Shown: in pieces, positions 33,568 to 45,173 of the stretch
Layout: each line of letters starts with the position of its first letter
How positions within the stretch are numbered: the stretch's first letter is position 1
Source of the DNA: Pedosphaera sp.
GTDB lineage: Bacteria; Verrucomicrobiota; Verrucomicrobiia; Limisphaerales; DSYF01
Length of the DNA stretch: 57,570 nucleotides
Direction: 5' to 3'
Assembly: GCA_017853715.1 (NCBI GenBank)
Contig: JAFMIZ010000006.1
Location: 1 to 57,570 of the forward strand
Notes under the pieces: generated by a model
Seen by the model: the letters and a program-made list of their open reading frames with translations, nothing else
The model's database searches: none
Told to the model about the DNA's origin: nothing
Position numbers and translations under genes: made by a program

Positions 33568-36300
33568 GTGGCCGGGACATCAACAACTCAAAATCAGTCG
33601 CAGGACGCGGAATCCGCTGCGCGTTCCGAGTTCCGCGCTCCACGCGTACCGGAGTTACTCGCGCCCGCCGGCGACTGGGAATGCGCCAAGGCAGCCGTCG
33701 AGAACGGTGCCGACGCCATTTACTTCGGTCTGGATCGCTTCAACGCGCGGATGCGGGCGCACAATTTCACCGAGGCCGATCTGCCCAGGCTGATGGAGTT
33801 CCTGCACCGCCGGGGCGTGCGCGGCTACGTGACCATGAACACGCTGGTGTTCGAGAACGAGCTGGCCGACGCGGAAAAATACCTGCGCAGCATCATCGCC
33901 GCTGGTGTGGATGCCGCCATCGTGCAGGATGTGGGCATCTGCCGCCTGATCCGCGACATCTCGCCCGACTTCCCGATTCATGCCTCAACGCAGATGACCA
34001 TCACCAGTCCTGCCGGGGTTGAATTCGCCCGGGAACTCGGCTGCAGCCTCGTTGTCCTCGCTCGCGAGCTTTCGATCAATGAAATTGGGAAGATCAATTC
34101 CGCGTTCCCCGTTCCGCACTCCGCATTGCCTTTGGAGGTTTTCGTCCACGGCGCATTATGCGTGGCTTACTCAGGTCAATGTCTCACCAGCGAGTCCCTC
34201 GGCGGACGCTCTGCCAATCGCGGAGAATGCGCCCAAGCCTGCCGCATGCCCTACGATTTGCACTCGGACGGCAAGCTCGTTCCCCTCGGTGACCGCCGTT
34301 ACCTGCTCAGTCCGCAAGACTTGGCGGGCATTGAAGTGCTCCCCGAGCTCGCCGCCGTGGGTGTGGCTTCACTGAAGATTGAGGGCCGCCTGAAAGCCCC
34401 GGAATACGTGGCCAACATCACCCGCGTCTATCGGAATGCACTCAACAAGCTTGGTGGTAGCCGACGTGAGGAGGCCCACTCTGAAAAGTCTGAAGTAAAA
34501 CTTGGAACTCCTCACGTCGTCCCCTACCAGCTCACAGAGGCCGATCAATACTCCCTTGAGATGGCTTTCAGCCGCGGCCTCTACACCGGCTGGTTCGGCG
34601 GCATCAACAATCAGGAACTCGTCCATGCGCGCTTTGGCAAGAAACGCGGCGTGTATCTCGGGGCCGTGACACGCGTTTACCGCGATGCAATCGAAGTCGT
34701 GCTTGAATCCGCACTCAAACCCGGCGACGGCGTGGTCTTCGACGCCGGTCGCCCGGAAGAAAAGGAGGAGGGCGGACGCGTCTATGAAGTGCGGGACTCG
34801 AAACCTCAAGCCAAAAACCCAAAACCCGTCCTGCTTGCTTTCGGTCACGGCCATATCAATTACGACCGGATCAACGAAGGAGACAAGCTCTGGAAAACCA
34901 GCGATCCCGAACTGGAGAAGCGTTGGCGGCAAAGCTTCGAGGGCGACACACCCAAATTCACGCGCCCGGTGTCCCTCGAAGTCCACGGACTCGCCGGCAA
35001 GCCGCTGACTCTGATTGCGCGCGATGAGTTTGGTCACGTGGCGCAGGCCGCCTCAACCATGCCGCTGGCCATCGCCGAGAAGCAGCCACTCTCGACCGAG
35101 CGCTTGCGCGATCAACTGGGACGACTCGGCGGCACGCCATTTCACTTGGGTGATTTGGATAATAAGTTGGAGGGTGCAGTGATGCTCCCCGTCAGCGAAC
35201 TGAACCGTCTCCGTCGCGAAGCAGCAGCGGAACTCGAGCGGCAACGAGCATTGCCAACGCGGTGGACGCTGAATCAGGGCGGCACCGGGCTCCGGCCGGT
35301 TGTTTCGGGCGTCCCGCCCGAAACCGGGGAGACGCCCACGCTGACTCGACACGCGCAACCCTCAACCAACGCCACGTCGCTGGCAGAATTCCGGCGGGAC
35401 GCCGGAATTAACCCGCGAGACGTGGGTGCCACCTTGATTGTATTGGTCCGCTCCCTGCCCCAGCTGGAAGCGGCGTTGAAGTGTGGGATCACGACCCTCT
35501 ACTGCGACTTCGAGAGCCCGAAGAAGTATCGCGAAGCCGTCACGCTCTACCACACCGCCCGCGGCTGCTCGGTCCATCAACCAACAACCAACCGCCATCA
35601 AGCCGGTATTTTCGTCGCCCCCCCACGGATCTTCAAACCCGGCGAGGAATGGACGCTCGAACAAGTCCGCTCCTGCAATGCCGATGGCTACCTCGTCCGC
35701 AACTACGAACACCTGCGCTACTTCGCCAATGACCGGCGCGTCGGTGATTTTTCGCTGAACGTCGCCAACCGTCTCTCCTCCGATTATTTCCGGAACAAGT
35801 TTGGACTGGAACGCGTCACCGCCAGCTACGACCTGAACTTCCAGCAGTTGGAGGCGCTGCTACAGGGTGCGCCGCCGGAGTGGTTCGAGATCACCATTCA
35901 CCAGCACATGCCGATGTTTCACATGGAGCACTGCGTGTTCTGCGCGTTCCTTTCCAGCGGCAAGGACTACCACGACTGCGGCCGCCCCTGCGACAAGCAC
36001 GACGTGCGCCTCCGCGACCGCGTGGGCATGGAACATCCGCTCAAGGCCGACGTCGGCTGCCGGAACACCGTCTTCAACTCTCAGGCCCAGACCGGCGCCG
36101 AATATGTGGAGCGCATGTTGATGCTGGGCGTCCGCCAGTTCCGCGCGGAGTTCTTGAACGAATCACCCACCGAGGTCGCAACGACCATCGCTAAATATCG
36201 CCAGCTGCTGCGCGGCGAAATCACCGGCACCCAGCTCTGGCGCGAACTCAAGCTGCACAACCAACTGGGTGTCACCCGCGGCCAGATGGGGAATGTGTAG
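33568..36300 (+). CDS. Long U32 family protein (RlhA-like), with two in-frame repeat insertions
   Basis: 910 residues. The U32 core begins with VPELLAPAGDWECAKAAVENGADAIYFGL and has the signature FVHGALCVAYSGQC (near 194), then RSANRGECAQACR. E. coli RlhA, a 23S rRNA hydroxylation protein of the same family, is about 650 residues. The extra length here comes from a C-terminal module with four Cys (CVFCAF, DCGRPCDKHD, near 788-808), probably an Fe-S site. Two low-conservation stretches (about 299-318 and 571-622) coincide with DNA palindromes. The start is GTG 33568 by default; the true start may be a little further in. RNA modification is the best guess for function. Confidence 0.85.
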   Translation: MAGTSTTQNQSQDAESAARSEFRAPRVPELLAPAGDWECAKAAVENGADAIYFGLDRFNARMRAHNFTEADLPRLMEFLHRRGVRGYVTMNTLVFENELADAEKYLRSIIAAGVDAAIVQDVGICRLIRDISPDFPIHASTQMTITSPAGVEFARELGCSLVVLARELSINEIGKINSAFPVPHSALPLEVFVHGALCVAYSGQCLTSESLGGRSANRGECAQACRMPYDLHSDGKLVPLGDRRYLLSPQDLAGIEVLPELAAVGVASLKIEGRLKAPEYVANITRVYRNALNKLGGSRREEAHSEKSEVKLGTPHVVPYQLTEADQYSLEMAFSRGLYTGWFGGINNQELVHARFGKKRGVYLGAVTRVYRDAIEVVLESALKPGDGVVFDAGRPEEKEEGGRVYEVRDSKPQAKNPKPVLLAFGHGHINYDRINEGDKLWKTSDPELEKRWRQSFEGDTPKFTRPVSLEVHGLAGKPLTLIARDEFGHVAQAASTMPLAIAEKQPLSTERLRDQLGRLGGTPFHLGDLDNKLEGAVMLPVSELNRLRREAAAELERQRALPTRWTLNQGGTGLRPVVSGVPPETGETPTLTRHAQPSTNATSLAEFRRDAGINPRDVGATLIVLVRSLPQLEAALKCGITTLYCDFESPKKYREAVTLYHTARGCSVHQPTTNRHQAGIFVAPPRIFKPGEEWTLEQVRSCNADGYLVRNYEHLRYFANDRRVGDFSLNVANRLSSDYFRNKFGLERVTASYDLNFQQLEALLQGAPPEWFEITIHQHMPMFHMEHCVFCAFLSSGKDYHDCGRPCDKHDVRLRDRVGMEHPLKADVGCRNTVFNSQAQTGAEYVERMLMLGVRQFRAEFLNESPTEVATTIAKYRQLLRGEITGTQLWRELKLHNQLGVTRGQMGNV
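34462..34519. repeat. Palindromic repeat inside the U32 gene (copy A)
   Basis: CGACGTGAGGAG (34462-34473) and CTCCTCACGTCG (34508-34519) form a perfect 12-base inverted repeat with a 34-base spacer. It is translated in frame as SRREEAHSEKSEVKLGTPHVV within the U32 protein. The arm also occurs at 16155 in an intergenic site. Confidence 0.65.
35278..35433. repeat. Palindromic repeat cluster inside the U32 gene (copy B)
   Basis: It contains GTTTCGGGCG-TCC-CGCCCGAAAC (35302-35324) and AATTCCGGCG-GGA-CGCCGGAATT (35387-35409), both perfect 10-base inverted repeats, and ends in GTGCCACC. The second part matches the intergenic copy near 2385-2425. It is translated without a stop as GGTGLRPVVSGVPPETGE and following residues. 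Confidence 0.7.
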
Positions 36301-36417
36301 CGGCTGCATCACCCAGAAAAGCGGCAGAGGTCCGCCGCACTCCCGAACGCTGCACGACATTGCAAGGCGCACCTTTCGCGGCAACGTCGCAGACTCCGCC
36401 AGCCCTCTGGCGCTTTG

Positions 36418-37389
36418 CTACTTCGCATTTAATCCAGCCAGCTGCTTCGCCAACCGGATGGCCGCGATCATAGAGGAGGGATTCGCGATGCCCTTGCCGA
36501 CGAGGTCGTAGGCGGTGCCGTGGTCGGGGGAGGTGCGGATGAAGGGGAGGCCGAGTGTCCAGTTCACGCCATTGTCGAACGCAGCCAGCTTCAACGGCGC
36601 AAGGCCCTGATCATGATACATTGCCACGACGGCATCGTAGGAGCCGTGCAAAGCGTGATGAAACACGGTGTCGCCGCTGAGCGGGCCCACCACGTCTAGT
36701 CCGTCGGAACGGGCCTGGTGGATGGCGGGGTCGATGATGCGCGATTCCTCGTCGCCAAATTCACCACCCTCGCCTGCGTGCGGATTCAAGCCGCACACCG
36801 CCACGCGACGACGCAGCAGACCGAGAAGTTCGCAGGCTTCAGCCGCACGTTCGATGGCGAGCAACACTTTCTCGGGCGTCAGCTTCACCGGCACTTCACG
36901 CAAGGCGATGTGAACCGTGGCCAGTGCCACGCGCAGCCAACGAGCGCGCTCATCAGGCCCAAGCAGCATCATGACCGTGCGGTTCACGCCCGCGCGCTCA
37001 GTGTAGAATTCAGTCTGCCCGATGAAGGGGATACCTGCACGGTTGATGGCCTCCTTGTTCACCGGCGCGGTGACCACGCCTTGAACGGCACCGTTCAAGC
37101 AAAGTTCGGCGGACTTCTCCAGCCATGCGACCGCGGCGCGGGCAGCCTGAGTGGAGCCGGACTTAAGGTCATCTGCAGCCAAACCAACCGAGTCGCAAAA
37201 CTTGATTCGCGAGGAGGACCAATCCAATCCAAGTTGCAGCTCCCGGTTGAATCGCTCCATTTGGCAGCGATCGCCGATGAGAACATACTCCGTATCGTCA
37301 GTCGGAAGTTCCACCGCCAGTGCCTTGAGGGCCACTTCCGGCCCGATGCCTGAAGGATCGCCCAGCGTAATGGCGAGACGGGCTGGCAT
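36418..37389 (-). CDS. pdxA: 4-hydroxythreonine-4-phosphate dehydrogenase
   Basis: 323-residue NAD-dependent enzyme of the DXP-dependent pyridoxal phosphate pathway. Diagnostic segments are LAITLGDPSGIGPEVALKAL at the N-terminus, GLNPHAGEGGEFGDEE, and the metal site VAMYHDQGLAPLKL near the C-terminus. Length is normal. It starts six bases after the SurA-like gene, the same surA-pdxA linkage seen in many Gram-negatives. Confidence 0.96.
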   Translation of the reverse strand: MPARLAITLGDPSGIGPEVALKALAVELPTDDTEYVLIGDRCQMERFNRELQLGLDWSSSRIKFCDSVGLAADDLKSGSTQAARAAVAWLEKSAELCLNGAVQGVVTAPVNKEAINRAGIPFIGQTEFYTERAGVNRTVMMLLGPDERARWLRVALATVHIALREVPVKLTPEKVLLAIERAAEACELLGLLRRRVAVCGLNPHAGEGGEFGDEESRIIDPAIHQARSDGLDVVGPLSGDTVFHHALHGSYDAVVAMYHDQGLAPLKLAAFDNGVNWTLGLPFIRTSPDHGTAYDLVGKGIANPSSMIAAIRLAKQLAGLNAK

Positions 37390-37395
37390 GGACGG

Positions 37396-38349
37396 TCAGA
37401 AGTACCGCACGAACGTCTTCTTCTTGAGCTTGTTGATGTACTCGTCGGCGAGGCGAGATTGTTCTTCGAGGGCAAGGTTGCGCTCGATTTCGTCACGCAC
37501 TTCGGCGATCGGCCGCGCATGGGCGGGCTTGGCCTCTTCAACCAGCATGATGAAGCAGGCGCTGTCGGTCTGGATGACCGGGCTGACTTCCCCAGCCTTC
37601 AAGGTGAAGGCAACGTCTGCCAACTCCTTACGCAAGGATGAACGCGTGCCCCACCCCCAGTCCCCGCCTTCGCCTCGCTGTGAACCCGTGGAATAGACCG
37701 ATGCCATCTCGGCGAACTGCACCCCCTCCTTGAGTTTGGTGATGATTTCCTCGGCGAGCTGGACGGTGTTGGTGTCATCCGCCCCGGTCTTATTGAGCAC
37801 GATCATGCGTAACTTGACCTGGTCCTCCACTTGATAATCCGCCGCGTGAGCCTTGTAATACTCCTCGATCTTTGCCGGTGAAATGACGGGGTCGGAGGGG
37901 ATGTTTTGGGAACGCAGCGCACGCACGATGATCTGATCACGGATTTGCTGGCGATACTCCTCGATGGTTTGACCGCGCGCACGGAGCGTCTGGATCATCG
38001 TCTTGCGATCGTTGAACTCGCTCTTGATCTGGTCCTGAATGGCGTCCTCGAAGTAGGACTCGGGCAGGTTGTAACCGGAGGCCTTGAAGTCTTGGAGGAC
38101 TAATTGCCGTTGCACCAACTGCTCCAAACTGGCGGCGAGCAGTTCTCCGACCTTATCATTAAACTTCTGCGGCTCGCCGCGCAGCTGGCGTCGGGCGGTC
38201 TCGATCGCCGGGGCAGCGAACAGCTCCACCTCTTGGTAGGTAATGACCGAATCGTGCACGATGGCCTTCACGCCGCTGACCAACTCAGCACGGACCATTC
38301 CTGAGAGCAGCGACGTCAGGACCAAGAGGGCATATGTTTGCCGAAACAT
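37396..38349 (-). CDS. SurA-like periplasmic peptidyl-prolyl isomerase
   Basis: 317-residue chaperone/isomerase for outer-membrane proteins. The signal peptide is MFRQTYALLVLTSLLSGMVRA. A SurA-type N-terminal helical domain follows (VKAIVHDSVITYQEVELF, LEQLVQRQLVLQDFKASGYNL), then one parvulin domain (about 175-285, YSTGSQRGEGGDWGWGTRSSL). It is shorter than E. coli SurA (428), which has two parvulin domains. The start is ATG 38349. A candidate promoter leaves almost no 5' untranslated region. Confidence 0.9.
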   Translation of the reverse strand: MFRQTYALLVLTSLLSGMVRAELVSGVKAIVHDSVITYQEVELFAAPAIETARRQLRGEPQKFNDKVGELLAASLEQLVQRQLVLQDFKASGYNLPESYFEDAIQDQIKSEFNDRKTMIQTLRARGQTIEEYRQQIRDQIIVRALRSQNIPSDPVISPAKIEEYYKAHAADYQVEDQVKLRMIVLNKTGADDTNTVQLAEEIITKLKEGVQFAEMASVYSTGSQRGEGGDWGWGTRSSLRKELADVAFTLKAGEVSPVIQTDSACFIMLVEEAKPAHARPIAEVRDEIERNLALEEQSRLADEYINKLKKKTFVRYF

Positions 38350-38355
38350 GAGCGC

Positions 38356-38383
38356 ATCCTAACAACCGGACCCCCGGGGTCAA
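38356..38383 (-). promoter_or_regulatory. Candidate promoter of the SurA-like/pdxA unit
   Basis: The minus strand reads TTGACC, a 16-base spacer and TAGGAT, ending six bases before ATG 38349. If used, the transcript would start at or next to the ATG, giving a leaderless mRNA. No Shine-Dalgarno is visible in the six bases. Confidence 0.5.
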
Positions 38384-38400
38384 GCGCGCCACCGGGCCGC

Positions 38401-38429
38401 TTGACGCTGGCTGGGGGGATCCGTAGGGT
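38401..38429 (+). promoter_or_regulatory. Candidate promoter of the aromatic leader/aroF unit
   Basis: TTGACG (38401-38406), a 17-base spacer and TAGGGT (38424-38429), ending six bases before the leader ATG at 38436. This mirrors the divergent promoter on the other strand. TAGGG could instead be a ribosome site if transcription starts further upstream. Confidence 0.5.
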
Positions 38430-38435
38430 TGCACC

Positions 38436-38516
38436 ATGAACCCTGTCACCCGCTTCAGCTTTGTATTTGGCTTCCGGTATTTTTGGACGGAATCCACGAA
38501 CTTGCGGCAGCACTAA
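38436..38516 (+). CDS. Aromatic amino acid leader peptide (26 aa) upstream of DAHP synthase
   Basis: Not in the ORF track. ATG 38436 opens a 26-codon ORF ending at TAA 38514-38516. Residues 7-17 read FSFVFGFRYFW: five Phe, one Tyr and one Trp in eleven codons. That is far above chance and is the composition expected of a sensor for the three products of the pathway headed by the next gene. The ORF ends just before an alternative hairpin pair (38500-38569). It resembles the pheL and trpL leaders of Proteobacteria in design, but not in sequence. Translation is inferred from the codon run and the structure; no strong Shine-Dalgarno is seen. Confidence 0.85.
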   Translation: MNPVTRFSFVFGFRYFWTESTNLRQH

Positions 38517-38569
38517 AGTAGAACCCAAATGAGACCAGACGCCGCAGGTCGCCACGCCTGCGGTTTTTT
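38500..38569 (+). promoter_or_regulatory. Transcription attenuator of the DAHP synthase gene
   Basis: Terminator form: CCGCAGG (38542-38548), loop TCGCCACG, CCTGCGG (38557-38563), then TTTTTT (38564-38569). Antiterminator form: ACTTGCGGC (38500-38508, inside the last leader codons) pairs with GCCGCAGGT (38541-38549) over nine bases with one G-U, using the same arm. A ribosome stalled at the Phe/Tyr/Trp codons (38454-38486) leaves 38500-38508 free, so read-through is expected. A ribosome reaching the stop at 38514 covers it, so termination is expected. A further TTCCG/CGGAA hairpin (38472-38492) overlaps the aromatic codons and could act as a pause site. Confidence 0.82.
38542..38569 (+). terminator. 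Intrinsic terminator arm of the attenuator
   Basis: A seven-base GC-rich stem, an eight-base loop and six T, 31 bases before the aroF ATG. Its position ahead of a gene rather than after one marks it as regulatory. Confidence 0.82.
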
Positions 38570-38600
38570 GTGAGGCTCCGGCCCAAATCAAAGGAACAAA

Positions 38601-39617
38601 ATGATCATCGTATTGAAACCCAAAACTCCACCTGCGCAGGAGAAGCGGGTGTTGGCTGAGATCCGCCGGCTGGGCTATACACCGCACGTCATGCGCGGCG
38701 TGGCGCGCGTGGTAATTGGGGCCATCGGCGACGAGCGCACCCACAAGTCCCTCGAAGTGTTGATGACCTGGCCGCAGGTCGAGAGCGTGATGCCAGTGCA
38801 GAAGCGCTTCAAACTGGTCAGTCGCGAAGCGCACCCGCAAAGTTCCACCATCAAGGTGGGCAAGAATGTCGTCATCGGCGGTGGTAACTTCCACGTCATG
38901 GCCGGTCCGTGCTCGGTTGAGGATGAAAAGCAACTGATGACCACTGCCGTAGCGGTGAAGAAGGCTGGCGCCACCATCCTGCGCGGCGGAGCATTCAAGC
39001 CACGCACGTCGCCCTACGAATTCCAAGGCCTGGGCGAAAAGGGATTGAAGCTGCTGGCCAATGCGCGCAAGGAAACGGGCTTGCCGGTCATCACCGAGCT
39101 GCTCTCGGAACAACAAGCCGAGATGGTGGCTGAATACGCAGACATCCTGCAGATCGGCACCCGCAACGCACAAAACTTCCAACTGCTCATCGCGGCCGCA
39201 AAAACGGGGCGGCCCGTCCTGCTCAAACGTGGCATGTGCATGCGTATCGAGGAATGGCTGCTGGCGGGTGAATACATCCTCGCCAACGAAAACCCCAACC
39301 TGATGTTCTGCGAGCGCGGCATTCGCACGTTCGAGACTTACACCCGTAACACGCTCGACCTCTCGACCATCCCAGTCATCAAGCGCGAGTCGCACTCACC
39401 TATTGTGATCGATCCCAGCCAGGGTGCGGGACGTGCAGACTTGGTGGCGGCGATGTGCAAAGGTGCCGTAGCCATGGGCGCTGATGCCTTGCTGATTGAA
39501 GTGCATCCGAATCCAACGACAGCTTGGAGTGATGCCGCGCAGCAATTGTCATTCGACGGGTTTGCCAAGCTGATGAGGGAACTCAAGCCGTTCATTGCTG
39601 CCGCCGGGATGAAGTGA
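38601..39617 (+). CDS. aroF: 3-deoxy-7-phosphoheptulonate (DAHP) synthase, type I-beta with N-terminal regulatory domain
   Basis: First enzyme of the shikimate pathway: PEP plus erythrose 4-phosphate to DAHP. 338 residues, the same length as the Thermotoga maritima enzyme. An N-terminal ferredoxin-like domain (1-70) is the known site for Tyr feedback. The barrel has GPCSVED (metal Cys104), KPRTS (133-137), Glu300 in IEVHP and Asp311 in WSDAAQ. The fourth expected metal ligand, His272 in T. maritima, aligns with Gln274 here (IDPSQGAGRAD). The ribosome site AAAGGA is six bases before ATG. Transcription is probably controlled by the leader attenuator just upstream. Confidence 0.95.
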   Translation: MIIVLKPKTPPAQEKRVLAEIRRLGYTPHVMRGVARVVIGAIGDERTHKSLEVLMTWPQVESVMPVQKRFKLVSREAHPQSSTIKVGKNVVIGGGNFHVMAGPCSVEDEKQLMTTAVAVKKAGATILRGGAFKPRTSPYEFQGLGEKGLKLLANARKETGLPVITELLSEQQAEMVAEYADILQIGTRNAQNFQLLIAAAKTGRPVLLKRGMCMRIEEWLLAGEYILANENPNLMFCERGIRTFETYTRNTLDLSTIPVIKRESHSPIVIDPSQGAGRADLVAAMCKGAVAMGADALLIEVHPNPTTAWSDAAQQLSFDGFAKLMRELKPFIAAAGMK

Positions 39618-39630
39618 CGCGAAGTGATCG

Positions 39631-43596
<3,966 letters not shown>

Positions 43597-43663
43597 TGGC
43601 GGGGGTTTCGCGGCTCCTCTGGTAACAATAATCACTCTCACTGGCAAGCCGCCTCTGGGATGC

Positions 43664-43698
43664 AAAAAGCCGGGGACGACACCAATCGCCCCCGGCTT
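43664..43698 (-). terminator. Intrinsic terminator after the DUF481 gene
   Basis: On the minus strand AAGCCGGGG and CCCCGGCTT form a nine-base stem followed by TTTTTGC, 17 bases past the DUF481 stop. It separates that gene from the hybrid kinase. Confidence 0.85.
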
Positions 43699-43714
43699 GG
43701 GTGAAAGTTTTGTC

Positions 43715-44455
43715 TTAGGAGAACTTGTAAGCCAGCTGCATCAGGAACTTGACGTCATTGTGCTTAAGTCCCGGTGCAGGAGTGGTATCGTAAGTGTCCT
43801 GGATGATAGCCCGCAGGCTCATCTTCTTGGTCAGGCTGGCATCCACACCCACTTCGCCATTGATGATACCGTCCTCGAAATCTTCGACTGACGGGAGCCA
43901 TTCGACGAACTGCCAGAGCTTCACGCGCTCATTGATCCGGGTCTCATAACGTTCAGCGACACGGAGGGTGACGTATTCATCATCCACACCGCCGACGCGT
44001 TCCCACACAAAACCGGGACCGGCTTCAAAGCGGAGGAAGGTGTTGGTCGTCTTGATGAAGTAATAACCGACGCCAGGGCTGAGCGTCCCGCGGTAGGAAA
44101 CGTCTGAGACGTCATCATGAAGACCGTCCAAACGCAGCAAGCCGTAAAAGCGCTCACTAAAAAGGCGGTTGTATTGCCCGAAGGCATGAGCGTTGGCGGT
44201 GTTGCGGGTTCCGTCGGATTCGCCGTAAGCACCGTCGGCTCCAAGATCGATCTCATTCATGTCCCACTTGCGAGAAGTGATGAGGTTGGCATTGAACAGG
44301 GTGTTTTCAGAGTTGCCGTCCGAGATGGATATGCCAAGCGCGCCGCTGGTGTTCCACTTGGGGCCTTCCGTGGTGGTCGGGGCGCTTTGCGCCAGGGCTG
44401 AGACAGCGCCCGCCAGCAACAGCGTCGCGCCTATGATCTGAGCATATGTTTTCAT
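43715..44455 (-). CDS. DUF481 outer-membrane beta-barrel-like protein
   Basis: 246 residues with a signal peptide ([23 protein letters not shown]). A series of amphipathic strands follows, with the DUF481 pattern [32 protein letters not shown] and a C-terminal aromatic strand ending in AYKFS. YdiY-like proteins of this family are small outer-membrane barrels of unknown role. The lipoprotein gene lies 52 bases upstream on the same strand, so the two are probably one transcript. Confidence 0.85.
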   Translation of the reverse strand: MKTYAQIIGATLLLAGAVSALAQSAPTTTEGPKWNTSGALGISISDGNSENTLFNANLITSRKWDMNEIDLGADGAYGESDGTRNTANAHAFGQYNRLFSERFYGLLRLDGLHDDVSDVSYRGTLSPGVGYYFIKTTNTFLRFEAGPGFVWERVGGVDDEYVTLRVAERYETRINERVKLWQFVEWLPSVEDFEDGIINGEVGVDASLTKKMSLRAIIQDTYDTTPAPGLKHNDVKFLMQLAYKFS

Positions 44456-44507
44456 GGTTGTTGTTTTGACTTCAGCTCACCCACGCACTTTGAAGGTGGC
44501 AATTGAA

Positions 44508-44996
44508 CTATTTGAAAAGGTTGTTGATGGCGCTCGCCGCATTAGTGCCGGACAAAGCGGTCATCGCCTTTTGAATTTGGGCCTTCAAATCGGCCACGAG
44601 CTTTTCCTGCTCAGGGGTGAGCTTCATATTGGAAAGCTGGTTCAGCAGGTTGGTCGCATCAGAATACTTCGTCTCACTAATTAGCTTCTTGGCTTGGGCA
44701 ATCAACTCGTTGGCCTTGATGGTGGTGTTGGCAACTGCTGTGCTGGCTGCTTCCTTCACTTCCTTGGCGGCCGCTTCGACCGCAGGCCTGGCAGCCTCGA
44801 CAGCTTTGTTGACTTCTTCAACCACGGGCTTGGCGGCTTCCTTGACGGATTGAGCAACCTTCTCGGTCGTGGTCTTTGATTCCGTGGTTGTGGCCGAACC
44901 GCCAGATTCTGGTGGAGTGGACTCTGTTGATTTGCCGCAGCCAGTCAGGTAGGCGAAGACCAGCAGGGCACTAACCGCAGTAAGGATCTGTTTCAT
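44508..44996 (-). CDS. Ala/Glu-rich coiled-coil lipoprotein
   Basis: 162 residues. The lipoprotein signal is [20 protein letters not shown], with Cys20 as the lipid site. Then comes a Ser/Thr-rich spacer and a helical stretch made of repeats such as [19 protein letters not shown] and [13 protein letters not shown] (about 50-95). A C-terminal helical hairpin ([27 protein letters not shown]) resembles one TPR unit. The family was not recognised. It is likely an envelope spacer or scaffold, co-transcribed with the DUF481 gene. Confidence 0.75.
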   Translation of the reverse strand: MKQILTAVSALLVFAYLTGCGKSTESTPPESGGSATTTESKTTTEKVAQSVKEAAKPVVEEVNKAVEAARPAVEAAAKEVKEAASTAVANTTIKANELIAQAKKLISETKYSDATNLLNQLSNMKLTPEQEKLVADLKAQIQKAMTALSGTNAASAINNLFK

Positions 44997-45114
44997 GTTT
45001 TGGTTTTTGAGCAGGGAAATATTCCCAAAATGTTTGCAACCGATTTAGCAACCCGACCTCGGGACGCACCTGCATCTAGCAGGCACTGGTTTTACAGGCC
45101 GACTTGCCTGGGTC

Positions 45115-45142
45115 ATACTAACCCTACTTTTGGCAAAATCAA
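45115..45142 (-). promoter_or_regulatory. Candidate promoter for the lipoprotein/DUF481 unit
   Basis: The minus strand reads TTGATT (45137-45142), a 16-base spacer and TAGTAT (45115-45120), about 118 bases before the lipoprotein ATG. It is the best sigma-70-like match in this gap. A long 5' leader would follow. Confidence 0.45.
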
Positions 45143-45173
45143 ACGGCGTCCGAGAGAATATCAACCTCCCCAC

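Noticed and set aside
38285-38497. 70 aa minus-strand ORF covering the aromatic leader
   Set aside because: No features, and it overlaps both the SurA-like signal sequence and the leader ORF. The plus-strand reading explains the region better.
38500-38600. T-box or riboswitch in front of aroF
   Set aside because: No T-box sequence (AGGGTGGNACCGCG type) and no known riboswitch core; the short ORF with aromatic codons and the two competing stems fit ribosome-mediated attenuation.
38316-39395. 359 aa minus-strand ORF across the aroF region
   Set aside because: Antisense shadow of DAHP synthase and its leader; the plus strand has clear motifs.
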